Below, piece by piece: positions 33,940 through 43,133 of a stretch of 64,000 nucleotides of DNA (its first letter is position 1; each line of letters opens with the position of its first letter). The position numbers were made by a program, and so were the translations under genes. Location of the stretch: positions 1 to 64,000 of the forward strand of contig CAVVFN010000010.1 in the NCBI GenBank assembly GCA_963747515.1, written 5' to 3'. Origin of the DNA: Mariniphaga sp963747515. GTDB lineage: Bacteria > Bacteroidota > Bacteroidia > Bacteroidales > Prolixibacteraceae. The notes beneath the pieces are model-generated. The model had not been told where the DNA came from and searched no databases. It saw only the letters and a program-made list of their open reading frames with translations.

Positions 33940-34191
33940 CTATATTTCCGGAAATAGCGAACTTTGATAGTTCAATTTATTTTCATTTATAATTTTCCTC
34001 CAACTGACTTCCGGGTCCTCTAAGAAGCCATATAAAGTGATGTAGTTCATCAACTGTTGCCCGATTATTGAAACTGGATTGGAAATAGCCCAATTGCGTT
34101 TTACCCGGCTTTTCACCAGGGTTATTAAAAGATTGGCAAGCATTAATTCAAAAGCAGACATTCCGGATGGTATTGAAAAGTACCGCCGGAT
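33940..34191 (-). pseudogene. C-terminal protein remnant, possibly transposase-derived (repeat unit copy A)
   Basis: Minus strand open from just after a TGA to a stop at 33940, 83 codons: IRRYFSIPSGMSAFELMLAN, then LVKSRVKRNWAISNPVSI, QLMNYITLYGFLEDPEVSW and a final SLFPEI. The composition and the helical, basic character resemble the end of an IS4-like transposase, but I cannot confirm it. About 150 bp of it (34038-34191) recurs in decayed form at 57203. Confidence 0.4.
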
Positions 34192-34325
34192 TCATACTAT
34201 TTTTTAACCTACAAGAATAAGTTTTAATATAGTAAATTCTATATATAAAGCTAGTATAAAGTTAGTCAAGGACTATCTTTATACTAGCTTTATACTAGCT
34301 TCATACTAACTTTGAACTTACTTTT
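34038..34325. repeat. Degenerate repeat unit, copy A
   Basis: Matches 57203-57488 in the same orientation: first the coding remnant, then a linker, then a palindromic array of TAGTATAAAG-type units (left arm 34248-34266, right arm 34278-34313 with CTTTATACTAG about three times). Differences are point changes and small indels. Confidence 0.75.
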
Positions 34326-34339
34326 AATACTCTCAGGAT

Positions 34340-34400
34340 ATTCCTGGAGAGGCATCAGTTATTTACGGACAACGCCGACGCATTACAAGGATGCCAATAC
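34340..34400 (+). repeat. 60-bp segment X, inverted relative to 57547-57607
   Basis: Starts ATTCCTGGAGAGGCATCAGT and ends AAGGATGCCAATAC. The reverse complement is found at 57547-57607, so its orientation relative to the neighbouring repeat unit differs between the two loci. The remaining 34400-34688 stretch has no intact gene. Confidence 0.65.
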
Positions 34401-34688
34401 AATTGTACAGCAGACAACGAGGATGAAAATGAAGCTGACAATTGAGTTTTTAAGGCATGCACGGCTGTTGTCAGGATAGGATTCCCGGGGCACAGTACCC
34501 CACTCAGGGAGCTTTCCATGCGGCTGCTTCATACAACTACCACCATGGGATCATTGGAACGTTTCCCAATTTGGAGATTGATTACAGTCAGGTCATGGTT
34601 ATTCTTTTGACACAACGGTTTTTATGAATAAATTAAAAAAGAGAATCATTTGATTTCCATTTTCTATTCACCGATAAATAACTTTCCC

Positions 34689-34696
34689 TATTTTTG
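34689..34696 (+). promoter_or_regulatory. -7 box upstream of the DUF5020 gene
   Basis: TATTTTTG 25 bp before the ATG; no -33 TTG at the normal distance. Confidence 0.45.
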
Positions 34697-34721
34697 CGCC
34701 CATTAAATTAAAAATCAAATT

Positions 34722-35405
34722 ATGAAGCGTTTTCTACTGGTATTTGTTTTTGTTGTCGCCTTTATTTCTATAAAAGCACAAAACATTCAGCTCCATTATG
34801 ATATGGGTGAAGGCAGAAATTTTTTTACTTCAACTGTTGAAATGTTTAAACCCGATAGCTGGGGAAGTACCTTTTTCTTTATTGATATGGACTACAGTTC
34901 CGATTCCCGAAATATTGACAATGGCTTGTCGTTGGCTTATTGGGAAATAGCGCGCAGTTTTAAATGGAATGAAACACAAAAGTACCAGCCACGCGTTGAG
35001 TATAACGGTGGCGTTTTTAAACTTGATGGTGATGCTCCCTTTGTGCCCATTGAAAATTGTTTGCTGGCAGGAGTTGAGAGAACATTCGCTTCATCTGATT
35101 TTTCCAAAATTTTTACACTTCAGACGAATTACAAACGTATAAAAGGGAAAGAAGATGTTTCATTCCAGATAACCGGGGTGTGGATTATCCAAATGCTGGA
35201 AGGAAAATTAACTTTTACAGGTTTTGCCGATTTCTGGAAAGAAGAAATGTTTTGGGGAACCGATTATCGTTTCTTGTCGGAGCCCCAGTTGTGGTTTAAT
35301 GCCAGTAAACACCTGTCATTAGGAAGTGAGATAGAACTCAGCAATAATTTTGTGGCCGATGAATTTAAAGTGATGCCCACCTTAGGTGTGAAATATACGT
35401 TCTAA
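34722..35405 (+). CDS. DUF5020 outer-membrane protein (Tsx-like channel)
   Basis: 227 aa. Signal peptide MKRFLLVFVFVVAFISIKAQ. The mature part is a small beta barrel: alternating strands with aromatic girdles (STFFFIDMDYSSDS, FADFWKEEMFWGTDYRF) and a C-terminal strand ending GVKYTF with a terminal Phe, as in outer-membrane proteins. DUF5020 is related to the nucleoside-specific channel Tsx. It is 11 bp upstream of an NCS2 purine permease, so the pair probably forms an outer-plus-inner uptake route for purine bases or nucleosides (inference). Confidence 0.8.
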   Translation: MKRFLLVFVFVVAFISIKAQNIQLHYDMGEGRNFFTSTVEMFKPDSWGSTFFFIDMDYSSDSRNIDNGLSLAYWEIARSFKWNETQKYQPRVEYNGGVFKLDGDAPFVPIENCLLAGVERTFASSDFSKIFTLQTNYKRIKGKEDVSFQITGVWIIQMLEGKLTFTGFADFWKEEMFWGTDYRFLSEPQLWFNASKHLSLGSEIELSNNFVADEFKVMPTLGVKYTF

Positions 35406-35416
35406 AAAGCTCAGCT

Positions 35417-36709
35417 ATGTTCGAAAAATTTTTCAAATTAAAAGAAAACAAAACCTCTGTTAAAACCGAAATTCTGGCAGGTATAACCACGTTTATGACG
35501 ATGGCCTATATTCTGGCAGTGAATCCCGACATTCTAAGTGCAACGGGGATGGATAAAAATGCCCTGTTTACTGCAACAGCACTCTCTGCATTTGCAGCTA
35601 CCCTGGTGATGGCACTTGTGGCAAAGCTCCCCTTTGCCCTGGCTCCCGGAATGGGATTAAATGCCTTCTTTGCCTTTACAGTAGTATTGGGTATGGGATA
35701 TAGCTGGCAATTTGCTCTTACAGCAGTTTTTCTTGAAGGTATATTGTTCCTTTTGCTTACAGCATTTAACATTCGCGAACTCATTGTGAATGCTATTCCT
35801 ATGACGTTAAAGCATGCCATTTCAGTGGGGATAGGCTTTTTTATCGCATTTATTGGGTTGCAGAATGCAGGGATAATTGCCGACAATCCTGCCACACTGG
35901 TAAGTTTGGGAGATATGGGGTCGCCGGCTGTGCTGGTTGCGCTGGGTGGTATTGTTTTAACAGCTGTGCTTCTTGCACTGAAAGTGAGGGGTGCATTGCT
36001 CATCGGGATATTTGCAGCGACACTGGCCGGAATACCTTTCGGGGTTACCCAAGTCCCTGAAGGAAATCTTATTGATCTTCCTCCATCTTTAAGTCCCATT
36101 CTGTTTAAATTCGACTTTTCCAAAGTCTTTACCGTTGATATGGTAATTATATTATTTACCTTCTTGTTTGTCGACATGTTCGATACAGTGGGGACATTGG
36201 TTGGAGTTTCTTCAAAGGCCGGTATGCTCGATAAGGAAGGCCGGGTGCCTCGGGCAAAACAGGCCCTTTTTGCCGACTCAATAGGTACAACAGTAGGTGC
36301 CATTCTGGGAACGAGTACAGTTACTACCTATGTGGAAAGTGCATCAGGAGTTGCAGAAGGTGGAAGAACCGGGCTCACTGCACTTACAACGGCTGCATTA
36401 TTTCTTGCAGCTTTGTTTTTTGCACCTGTGTTCACTATGGTCCCTGGAGCAGCCACCGCAGCTGCACTTGTACTGGTTGGTTTTTTTATGATGTCGCCAG
36501 TTGTCAAAATCAATTTCGATGATTTCACGGAGTCTGTTCCTGCATTTGTTACTATTATTATAATGCCGCTAACATACAGTATCGCTGAAGGAATTGTGTT
36601 TGGAATGTTAGCGTATGTTTTTCTGAAAGTATTAACCGGCCGGACAAAAGATATTACCTGGATAATGGTTGTTCTGGCTGCACTTTTTGTTCTTAAGTTT
36701 TTCGTGTAG
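35417..36709 (+). CDS. NCS2 family nucleobase permease (AzgA-like guanine/hypoxanthine type)
   Basis: 430 aa, about 12-14 hydrophobic segments. Signatures: EILAGITTFMTMAYILAVNP at the N-terminus, LAPGMGLNAFFAFTV, FVDMFDTVGTLVGV, and GTSTVTTYVESASGVAEGGRTGL (quoted in part) near 295-315. These mark the AzgA/PbuG subgroup, proton symporters for hypoxanthine, guanine and adenine. Second gene of an operon with the DUF5020 channel; an intrinsic terminator follows. Confidence 0.92.
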   Translation: MFEKFFKLKENKTSVKTEILAGITTFMTMAYILAVNPDILSATGMDKNALFTATALSAFAATLVMALVAKLPFALAPGMGLNAFFAFTVVLGMGYSWQFALTAVFLEGILFLLLTAFNIRELIVNAIPMTLKHAISVGIGFFIAFIGLQNAGIIADNPATLVSLGDMGSPAVLVALGGIVLTAVLLALKVRGALLIGIFAATLAGIPFGVTQVPEGNLIDLPPSLSPILFKFDFSKVFTVDMVIILFTFLFVDMFDTVGTLVGVSSKAGMLDKEGRVPRAKQALFADSIGTTVGAILGTSTVTTYVESASGVAEGGRTGLTALTTAALFLAALFFAPVFTMVPGAATAAALVLVGFFMMSPVVKINFDDFTESVPAFVTIIIMPLTYSIAEGIVFGMLAYVFLKVLTGRTKDITWIMVVLAALFVLKFFV

Positions 36710-36731
36710 AGTTTCAAAACAAACAGAAATT

Positions 36732-36779
36732 AAACGAAATTGATTTGAACAATAATTTCTTTATCAATTTCGTTTTTTA
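36732..36779 (+). terminator. Intrinsic terminator after the NCS2 permease
   Basis: AAACGAAATTGAT ... ATCAATTTCGTTT, a 13-bp perfect stem with a long loop, followed by TTTTAT. Confidence 0.75.
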
Positions 36780-36873
36780 TTTTTTATGCGGTTGAACAGA
36801 TAACATTCAGCCATGCAATCATTCTTAAACTTGATTATTGTTATAAACTATTATAAACTAATAAATACTGAAC

Positions 36874-37689
36874 ATGAAAAAATTATCATTTATTCTTTTA
36901 TTACTGGTTTTGGTTGTTTCTTCCTGTAAAAAAGATGAATCTCCGGGTAATGCGCCTGTATTACCGCCTGCAGAAACTATGGCCATCGACTTCAGTAAAT
37001 TCGGGACAACGGAAAAAGCAGCTTCCCTTTTACCATCAAACTGGCTGTATGCTGCAACAACTGTTGGAGTATGGAATGTTATTACAGGCACTACCTTTGC
37101 GGTACCCGTTGCTGCTTTCAAAATGGCAGTAAATCATCAGCCACAAAGAATCGATGGTTCAACCTGGCAGTGGCAATATACAGTTGATGGGTTCACCAGT
37201 CAGTATAGTGCCCGGCTGACGGGGAAGCTGGAAGCAACAAAAATTATCTGGGAAATGTACATTTCAAAAGAAGGGATTGAATCGTTTGAGGAGTTTCTTT
37301 GGTTTGAAGGTACATCAAAAATTGATGGAACAAGTGGAAACTGGATTTTATATCACAGTGCCGGATTTCCGGAGAAAACGGTTCAGATTGACTGGAAGAA
37401 GGAAGATGTTGAAGTGGGCGAAATAAAATATTCATATATACGTGAATTGAATAACCAACGTCAAACCGATAGCTTTAAAGGCAGTACATTGACTTATGGT
37501 TTGCAGGATGAAGTTTTTGATGTTTATGTTTCAGTTCATGCTTTCGATAATCAAATACAGGAATTTTCCGATACTTTTATTGAATGGAACAGAACCGATT
37601 ATACCGGTCGTATAAAAGCGGAACATTATTTTAGCGATACCAGCTGGCACTGTTGGGATAATCAGGGATATGATACTGATTGTGAATAA
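36874..37689 (+). CDS. Hypothetical lipoprotein
   Basis: 271 aa. Lipobox VVSSCKK at ~14-20, so a surface or periplasmic lipoprotein; the KKDE after the Cys is common in Bacteroidota lipoproteins. Mature part is beta-rich with many Trp (STWQWQYTV, KIIWEMYISKEG, GNWILYHS, TFIEWNRTDY). No family recognised; the length and strand pattern would suit a lipocalin-like barrel. Own terminator downstream. Confidence 0.7.
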   Translation: MKKLSFILLLLVLVVSSCKKDESPGNAPVLPPAETMAIDFSKFGTTEKAASLLPSNWLYAATTVGVWNVITGTTFAVPVAAFKMAVNHQPQRIDGSTWQWQYTVDGFTSQYSARLTGKLEATKIIWEMYISKEGIESFEEFLWFEGTSKIDGTSGNWILYHSAGFPEKTVQIDWKKEDVEVGEIKYSYIRELNNQRQTDSFKGSTLTYGLQDEVFDVYVSVHAFDNQIQEFSDTFIEWNRTDYTGRIKAEHYFSDTSWHCWDNQGYDTDCE

Positions 37690-37710
37690 ACTGCAAAATA
37701 ATCTACTTTT

Positions 37711-37736
37711 AAGGCACTTTTACAGTGCCTTTTTTT
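37711..37736 (+). terminator. Intrinsic terminator
   Basis: AAGGCACT, loop TTTAC, AGTGCCTT, then a T run; ends the lipoprotein transcript before tRNA-Val. Confidence 0.8.
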
Positions 37737-37745
37737 GAATTTGAT

Positions 37746-37753
37746 TATTTTTG
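37746..37753 (+). promoter_or_regulatory. -7 box of tRNA-Val
   Basis: TATTTTTG 13 bp before the tRNA 5' end. Confidence 0.5.
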
Positions 37754-37766
37754 CGCAAATTATTTG

Positions 37767-37841
37767 GGGCTGTTAGCTCAGTTGGTTTAGAGCATTACCT
37801 TGACAGGGTAGGGGTCACTGGTTCGAATCCAGTACAGCCCA
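37767..37841 (+). tRNA. tRNA-Val (GAC anticodon)
   Basis: 75 nt. Acceptor GGGCTGT/ACAGCCC with discriminator A; D arm TAGCTCAGTTGGTTTAGAGC; anticodon stem TTACC/GGTAG around TTGACAG, anticodon GAC (Val GTC/GTT); T arm GGTTCGAATCC. Intact. Confidence 0.95.
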
Positions 37842-38055
37842 CAGAATTTTTTCAAAATGTTTTTCGAATACGATTTATATTCAATAATTTACGAAAAAAT
37901 TTACATCTATAGTCCCGATCCGTAGAAACGTTTGCTTGCATATAATGATAGCAGGAATGATGGATGGACCCATAGATTCCAGCCATGGATACTGGTTTAT
38001 ACTGAATCCGCAGCTGAAATTTGCACAGATTGCTGGCGTTTTCTGGCGGAGGTTT

Positions 38056-39081
38056 TTATTCAATTCTCAATTTATAAATCTTATTGTAGCCTAAAGAATA
38101 AACAACATTATCTTTAGCGAATAAACATCGCTCATTCAATTCCTCTTCCTCATATTCCAATGTTATCCAGGTTTGACCTCCATTGTTTGTATATCTGACA
38201 ACATGCTTCCATGGTGGACCATCAAAATTCCAATTTGAAGATAAGTATCTTTTACTTAATGTAACTCCATTTTTTTCATTGGCAAAATGTATAAAATTTA
38301 CCGGATTTTCTAAGGAGTCAATCAAACTCCAACTTTCCCCTCCATCAATTGTTTTTAATATTTCATTTAAGTCATTGGCATATCCCAGTTTTTCATTAAT
38401 AAAGTAAAAGTCAAAAGTCATTTTATTATTATCAATCCCGATATCTCTCCAGGATTCTCCTCCGTCATTTGTTTTATATAAACCTCCCAGATTCAATGCA
38501 TATCCCGTTTCTTGATTTGCAAAGGATATTTTAGATACTACTGTTTTATTGTTCATGGTAAATTGCTGCCACGTTTTGCCTCCATCTGTTGTTTTTATAC
38601 ATAGTCCCAATCCAACTGCCATACCGTTATTCTCATTAAAAAAATAAGCTGAATTCAGTTTTGACCACACATTTGGAATATTCTGTCTTTGCCATGTTCT
38701 CCCACCGTTTGTAGTTTTGTATGCTATACTTCCAAATGGCTCACAAGGTGACGGACTGCAATTTTCTTTTCCCCCAAATACGTAGCCAATATCTTTAGTG
38801 ATAAAGTATAATGTTCTAAGAGGGACTGGTGAGGAAATATTCAATTGATACCAATTTTTCCCTCCGTCATTTGTTTTAAAAATTTCTCCATCTTGAGTTG
38901 TTGCATATCCAATGGTTTTGGATTGAAAAAACAGTGAAGTACAGTTTTTATTTATATTGGAGTTACTGACCTCATATGTCAAAATTCCATTAGTAACCCA
39001 TGGTAATTCTTCCTTTTCACATGAAACAGATAAAAAAGCAAGGATTAATGTAGCCAATATAAAGGGATTAAGATTATTCAT
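38056..39081 (-). CDS. Lipoprotein with Ycf48/BNR-type propeller repeats
   Basis: 341 aa from the ATG at 39081, which begins MNNLNPFILATLILAFLSVS followed by the lipobox Cys; the in-frame ATG at 39204 would place 41 polar residues before the signal. At least seven repeats carry the BNR/Ycf48 signature: K-T-x-DGG-x-(S/T)W (KTNDGGKNWYQL, KTTNGGRTWQRQ, KTTDGGKTWQQF, KTNDGGESWRDI, KTIDGGESWSLI, YTNNGGQTWITL). A seven-bladed propeller on the cell surface or periplasm. Such proteins may assist assembly or bind glycans; the substrate is unknown. Confidence 0.75.
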   Translation of the reverse strand: MNNLNPFILATLILAFLSVSCEKEELPWVTNGILTYEVSNSNINKNCTSLFFQSKTIGYATTQDGEIFKTNDGGKNWYQLNISSPVPLRTLYFITKDIGYVFGGKENCSPSPCEPFGSIAYKTTNGGRTWQRQNIPNVWSKLNSAYFFNENNGMAVGLGLCIKTTDGGKTWQQFTMNNKTVVSKISFANQETGYALNLGGLYKTNDGGESWRDIGIDNNKMTFDFYFINEKLGYANDLNEILKTIDGGESWSLIDSLENPVNFIHFANEKNGVTLSKRYLSSNWNFDGPPWKHVVRYTNNGGQTWITLEYEEEELNERCLFAKDNVVYSLGYNKIYKLRIE

Positions 39082-39696
39082 ATCAGAGCTTAATTGATTT
39101 AATTCTTTAGATGCATTTTTATTGATTTTAGTTGCATGAATTTGCCTTCCCGGTATCTTATCTGACTGTTCGTTGTTGGTCATTTCATTTTTTTTATATG
39201 ACAATCATTAAATGGTTTCCTGATGTTCTTTTACCAATTCATGTTTTATGCCTGAGCCACCAGCAGCAGGTATTGAACATGCTGTACCTTAGTCAATGGA
39301 AAGTAAATTTATAGTTTTTATTTTCTCTGACCCCAAATTTTTTGACAAAGTTTATTTTATTGCCCGCTTTTAGTTCTGCCTTCAATCAGCCGGATTCAGT
39401 GATTTCCTATTTTGTACTCTATACTGTAGAAATGGTCACCAATGAATGTGCAATTCCACAGTCTCGGATATTTTATTTTAGAATTAAACATCACCTAAAA
39501 AGTCAATTATAAAGGCTTAAAAATCAATAATCTATTAAAATGAAATCAAAATGAAACCTCTTTTTGGCAAGGTTATTCGTTAAAAGTTTCTTCAGTTTTA
39601 ATGTTCCAAACTCTTTAGTTAAGAAACTGATGAACATTGAAAAGCAGATAAGAGAGAATAAAATTTGAAGTAAAAGTAGAATTAAAAAAAACAAGT
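39082..39696. other. Intergenic, nothing recognised
   Basis: About 600 bp between divergent lipoprotein genes. AT-rich, no gene, repeat or hairpin that I can support. Confidence 0.35.
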
Positions 39697-40425
39697 ATGA
39701 AAAAGATTTTGATAGTGATTTTTATGGCAATTACAGTTGCCTTCTATTCATGTAATGATGATACTGACAAGGTAAATAACCCCACAGGAGATGAAACCGT
39801 AATTCTTGATTACGATTTTAATTCCAATGATGAAGGCTGGAATACCGGGTTGGCCGATTTTCCTGCAGCGGATGAAGATTTATACAATTTTGAAGTGGAT
39901 TTAACTACATCTCCTGCCGATGATGAGGAGGATGTACTTGTACTTTCAGCTTCAAATCCAAACGACGACAACCTGTTTATGTTTGCGAGCAAGCACATTA
40001 CCGGGCTTGACGCAAACACCATGTACGATGTCAGTTATACACTAGATATAGTGCCAAATGTTGTTGTTGATACAACGGGATTGGGTGCTGATACAACGGG
40101 ATTTGTTGCCAATGATACAGTTACCATCAAAGCAGGTGCTGTTTCAGAAGAACCGGAAACGGAAGAAGATGATTTGGATTTCCTTCAACTTATTAATATT
40201 GATATTGGGGATCCGGGAGTTGACGGAACTGACTTGATGGTGATTGGTTCATTTCCAGCAGATACAACAAATGTTGGTTTTGTTCAGCAAACGGTTTCAA
40301 CTGACGATCCAATCTCTGCAAGGACAAATGAAGACGGTGATCTTTGGTTAATCGTAGGTGCCGAATCATATGGGTCAAAAACTGAGATTTACATCAACAA
40401 AATTAGTGTGGAAATAAAACGATAA
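39697..40425 (+). CDS. Hypothetical acidic lipoprotein
   Basis: 242 aa. Lipobox TVAFYSCND near 13-21. Strongly acidic mature part. It begins with a jelly-roll-like stretch (VILDYDFNSNDEGWNTGLAD, then NLFMFASKHITGLDANTMYD), typical of carbohydrate-binding-like modules, with a short repeat DTTGLGADTTGF in the middle and a C-terminal strand ISVEIKR. Function unknown. A perfect-palindrome terminator follows. Confidence 0.65.
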   Translation: MKKILIVIFMAITVAFYSCNDDTDKVNNPTGDETVILDYDFNSNDEGWNTGLADFPAADEDLYNFEVDLTTSPADDEEDVLVLSASNPNDDNLFMFASKHITGLDANTMYDVSYTLDIVPNVVVDTTGLGADTTGFVANDTVTIKAGAVSEEPETEEDDLDFLQLINIDIGDPGVDGTDLMVIGSFPADTTNVGFVQQTVSTDDPISARTNEDGDLWLIVGAESYGSKTEIYINKISVEIKR

Positions 40426-40473
40426 AAAGCAACAGCGGTTTGTATGAAATAATACAATTCCGACCGTTCACAC

Positions 40474-40505
40474 AAGGAGGAGAATAATTATTCTCCTCCT
40501 TTTAG
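40474..40505 (+). terminator. Intrinsic terminator
   Basis: AAGGAGGAGAATAA followed by its exact complement TTATTCTCCTCCTT, then TT; a 14-bp stem almost without loop. Confidence 0.7.
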
Positions 40506-40645
40506 TTTACAATAAAATGCTGTGTTTCTTCCTTTTCAATTCCCGTTTTTATGGATTTTTTTATTTCTGTTTTGCATAACTACAAAAAAAGGAATATCTT
40601 TCCGGTAATAACCTGAAAATTTGTAAATCTTCAATTTTGCTGAAT

Positions 40646-41650
40646 ATGAATTATTTTCCTGACGATTCCCGTTACAGTTCAATGTTATATAACCGCTGTG
40701 GTAAATCGGGATTAAAGTTACCGGCTGTATCTCTTGGTTTATGGCATAATTTCGGTGGGGTTGATGTATATGAAAATGCCCGAACAATGCTTTACCGGGC
40801 TTTCGATTTAGGCATTACCCACTTCGACCTTGCCAACAATTATGGCCCGCCTCCCGGTTCAGCAGAAGAAAATTTCGGAAGAATTTTGTCGCAAAATTTT
40901 AAAGCTTATCGTGACGAGCTGATCATTTCTTCTAAAGCAGGTTACCTGATGTGGCCAGGGCCTTATGGAGAATGGGGAAGCCGGAAATATATTCTTTCAA
41001 GCCTTGATCAAAGCTTAAAACGATTAGGTCTGGATTATGTAGATATATTTTATTCCCACCGACCGGATCCGGATACACCTCTGGAAGAAACTATGATGGC
41101 TCTCGATCAAGCTGTACGTGCGGGAAAAGCATTATATGTCGGAATTTCAAATTATTCAGCCGAAATGACAAGGCAGGCTTCAATGATTTTGAAAGAATTG
41201 GGTACTCCCTGCCTGATTCACCAGCCTCGTTACTCCTTGTTTGAACGATGGGTTGAAGATGAACTCCTCGATGTTCTGGAAGAAGAAGGAATAGGCTGCA
41301 TCCCTTTTTCACCGCTTGCCCAGGGATTGCTTACCGATAAATATTTGAAGGGTATCCCCGGTGGATCACGTGCCACACGCGAAGTATTTCTAAAAAAAGT
41401 AGACGTAGAGGCTGTTCATAACAAAGTTGTTTCATTAAATGAAATTGCACATGACAGAGGGCAATCTCTTGCGCAGATGGCTCTGGCATGGGTATTAAAA
41501 GATAAAAGAATAACTTCAGTCTTGATTGGAGCCAGTTCTGTACAACAAATCGATGATAACGTGGAAATGCTGAAAAACAAAAAATTCAATTCAGAAGAAC
41601 TTCAGATGATTGAACAGGTTTTAAATGCTTCTCAACAAAAAAGTAAATAA
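40646..41650 (+). CDS. yghZ: Aldo/keto reductase, YghZ (L-glyceraldehyde 3-phosphate reductase) type
   Basis: 334 aa from the ATG at 40646 (an upstream in-frame TTG is not needed). Highly similar to E. coli YghZ: YNRCGKSGLKLPAVSLGLWH, ITHFDLANNYGPPPGSAEEN, VDIFYSHRPDPDTPLEET, GISNYSAEMT and SVLIGASSVQQI. Catalytic Asp, Tyr, Lys and His of the AKR fold are present (D in FDLANNY, Y in NNYG, K in SSKAGY, H in YSHR). YghZ reduces L-glyceraldehyde-3-P and detoxifies aldehydes such as methylglyoxal using NADPH. Single gene. Confidence 0.9.
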   Translation: MNYFPDDSRYSSMLYNRCGKSGLKLPAVSLGLWHNFGGVDVYENARTMLYRAFDLGITHFDLANNYGPPPGSAEENFGRILSQNFKAYRDELIISSKAGYLMWPGPYGEWGSRKYILSSLDQSLKRLGLDYVDIFYSHRPDPDTPLEETMMALDQAVRAGKALYVGISNYSAEMTRQASMILKELGTPCLIHQPRYSLFERWVEDELLDVLEEEGIGCIPFSPLAQGLLTDKYLKGIPGGSRATREVFLKKVDVEAVHNKVVSLNEIAHDRGQSLAQMALAWVLKDKRITSVLIGASSVQQIDDNVEMLKNKKFNSEELQMIEQVLNASQQKSK

Positions 41651-41858
41651 ACCTTATTCTGCAATGAGTCGCTAATTGTAAAAATCTTTTTTTATTCTGG
41701 ATTCATTCCATGGGAAATTCCACCTCAGGAAATTAAAGAATGAAGAAAAGTGAAAACTGTTAATAACTCAGTTGATAAATAAATACTAATTACTCTTCAA
41801 ATACTGTTTCGTCTGAAAATAAAGTTGTTCCTTTACAATGTACTAAACATTTCAGAAG

Positions 41859-42263
41859 ATGAGGCAAAGCGGACTGTTCTCTTTTACAAAAGAAGAAACA
41901 GAATATCTTGATAAAGAGCAAGGTAAGGCGGAATTAATGGGTTGTCCTTACGAGGGCAGGAAATGTAAGAAACAATTGAAGGTTATCCATAAACACTATC
42001 TCGATTCTTCGAAATATCAAAAAGAAAAAAAATACAAGCTGGCAATTAAATTTTTACAAAGTGCCTATTCCAAAACAGATGAACTTCAAGATTCAACCTG
42101 TGGAAAATGTATTGAGCTATTTAGGGCTACCCTTACAAACTCAATGGAAGATATTCAACGGGAACTCTGCAAAATGAAAAAAGGAATATTCCGGAGCAGG
42201 CGATATGATGATGTGTATACAGAAGCACAAAAAGCTTTAAATGAATTTAATCACAACAGTTAA
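41859..42263 (+). CDS. Small hypothetical protein with two Cys pairs
   Basis: 134 aa, basic, soluble. CPYEGRKCKK near 28-37 and CGKCIELF near 84-91 could bind a metal or form disulfides; the rest is helical (KYKLAIKFLQSAY, MEDIQRELCKMKK). No family recognised. Lys/Glu-rich composition and good spacing from neighbours support a real gene. It is convergent with the small membrane gene next to it. Confidence 0.55.
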   Translation: MRQSGLFSFTKEETEYLDKEQGKAELMGCPYEGRKCKKQLKVIHKHYLDSSKYQKEKKYKLAIKFLQSAYSKTDELQDSTCGKCIELFRATLTNSMEDIQRELCKMKKGIFRSRRYDDVYTEAQKALNEFNHNS

Positions 42264-42352
42264 TTCAGATGAAGCTTTGCCTATTCAGACTTTATAGTTG
42301 AGGTGAGCTTGCTTTCGTAACAGGAAGTTGAAAAAGATTAAAGCCAATAAGA

Positions 42353-42517
42353 TTAAAGTCCAAGCAATACCTCCAATCCCCAAAACAATCCGAATATGGC
42401 CGCTACCCCGGTAATAGCTCCTGCTGCAAGTGAAACAAGCAAGTTCACAGGAAATTTCTGCTTTTCGTCTTTATTACCTGTTGTAATAATAATCTGATGA
42501 TGTCGATTTTCTTCCAT
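42353..42517 (-). CDS. Small membrane protein, possibly frameshifted
   Basis: 54 aa, starting MEENRHHQIIITTGNKDEKQ, then a hydrophobic segment (NLLVSLAAGAITGVAAIFGL) and a stop at 42353. In the -1 frame, the same region continues as a second plausible membrane segment with a basic tail (RIVLGIGGIAWTLILLALIF, NFLLRKQAHLNYKV) to a stop at 42285. The ancestral product was therefore probably a ~77-aa protein with two TM helices, now split by one base near 42390, or the 54-aa form is functional by itself. Family unknown. Confidence 0.5.
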   Translation of the reverse strand: MEENRHHQIIITTGNKDEKQKFPVNLLVSLAAGAITGVAAIFGLFWGLEVLLGL

Positions 42518-43133
42518 AACCTATTTATTTAGCATTCAAAGGATCAATACACTTTTCTTATAATACAAAAGTTATACCAGTAAAATGTGTAAACATTCAA
42601 GAAGTGAAATTGTTTCGCCGCATTCATTTCCGGGTTGCGTAAAACCATACTGTAAATTGGAATACAGAAGAGAAAAAAGAACCCGAAAGTCCCCCGAAGC
42701 ATTAATTTTTTTCTGATTTATTGCAGTAAACACCCGATTGGTTAGCTTTTTATATCAACTATTTATAATAAATCCATTTCTATATTTTAAAAAACAGCCT
42801 TCTTAATGGACAAACAAAACATTTCGGGCATATGCGTTCGTCCTTATCAGGTTCATATTATATTCTTTTAAGGTACATTCGATTCCTTAAGGAAATAACC
42901 TGATGAAATTTATTTATATTGCTGTATTAAAAGATTTTAACTCACAATACAGGAGCAGACTTCCGATCTATTAACGGCAATTTAAAACTTCCAATGCTTT
43001 AAATCCGACTCTTTTTGGCTACCTTCAAGGCCTTTATTATTCGGTCGGCATATAAACAGGATGTTTAAAACCTTGAACAGGTAAACTGGCAAATGAAATT
43101 TACATTTGCCTAAAATGAATTAAAACAGAATGG
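42518..43133. other. Intergenic, nothing recognised
   Basis: About 615 bp upstream of comB. AT-rich and without any reading frame, repeat or hairpin I would defend. Confidence 0.35.

Noticed and set aside
35506..36303. 265-codon minus-strand open frame
   Set aside because: Lies antisense to the NCS2 permease, Ser/Thr/Pro/Ala-rich without domains; it is a shadow of the real gene.
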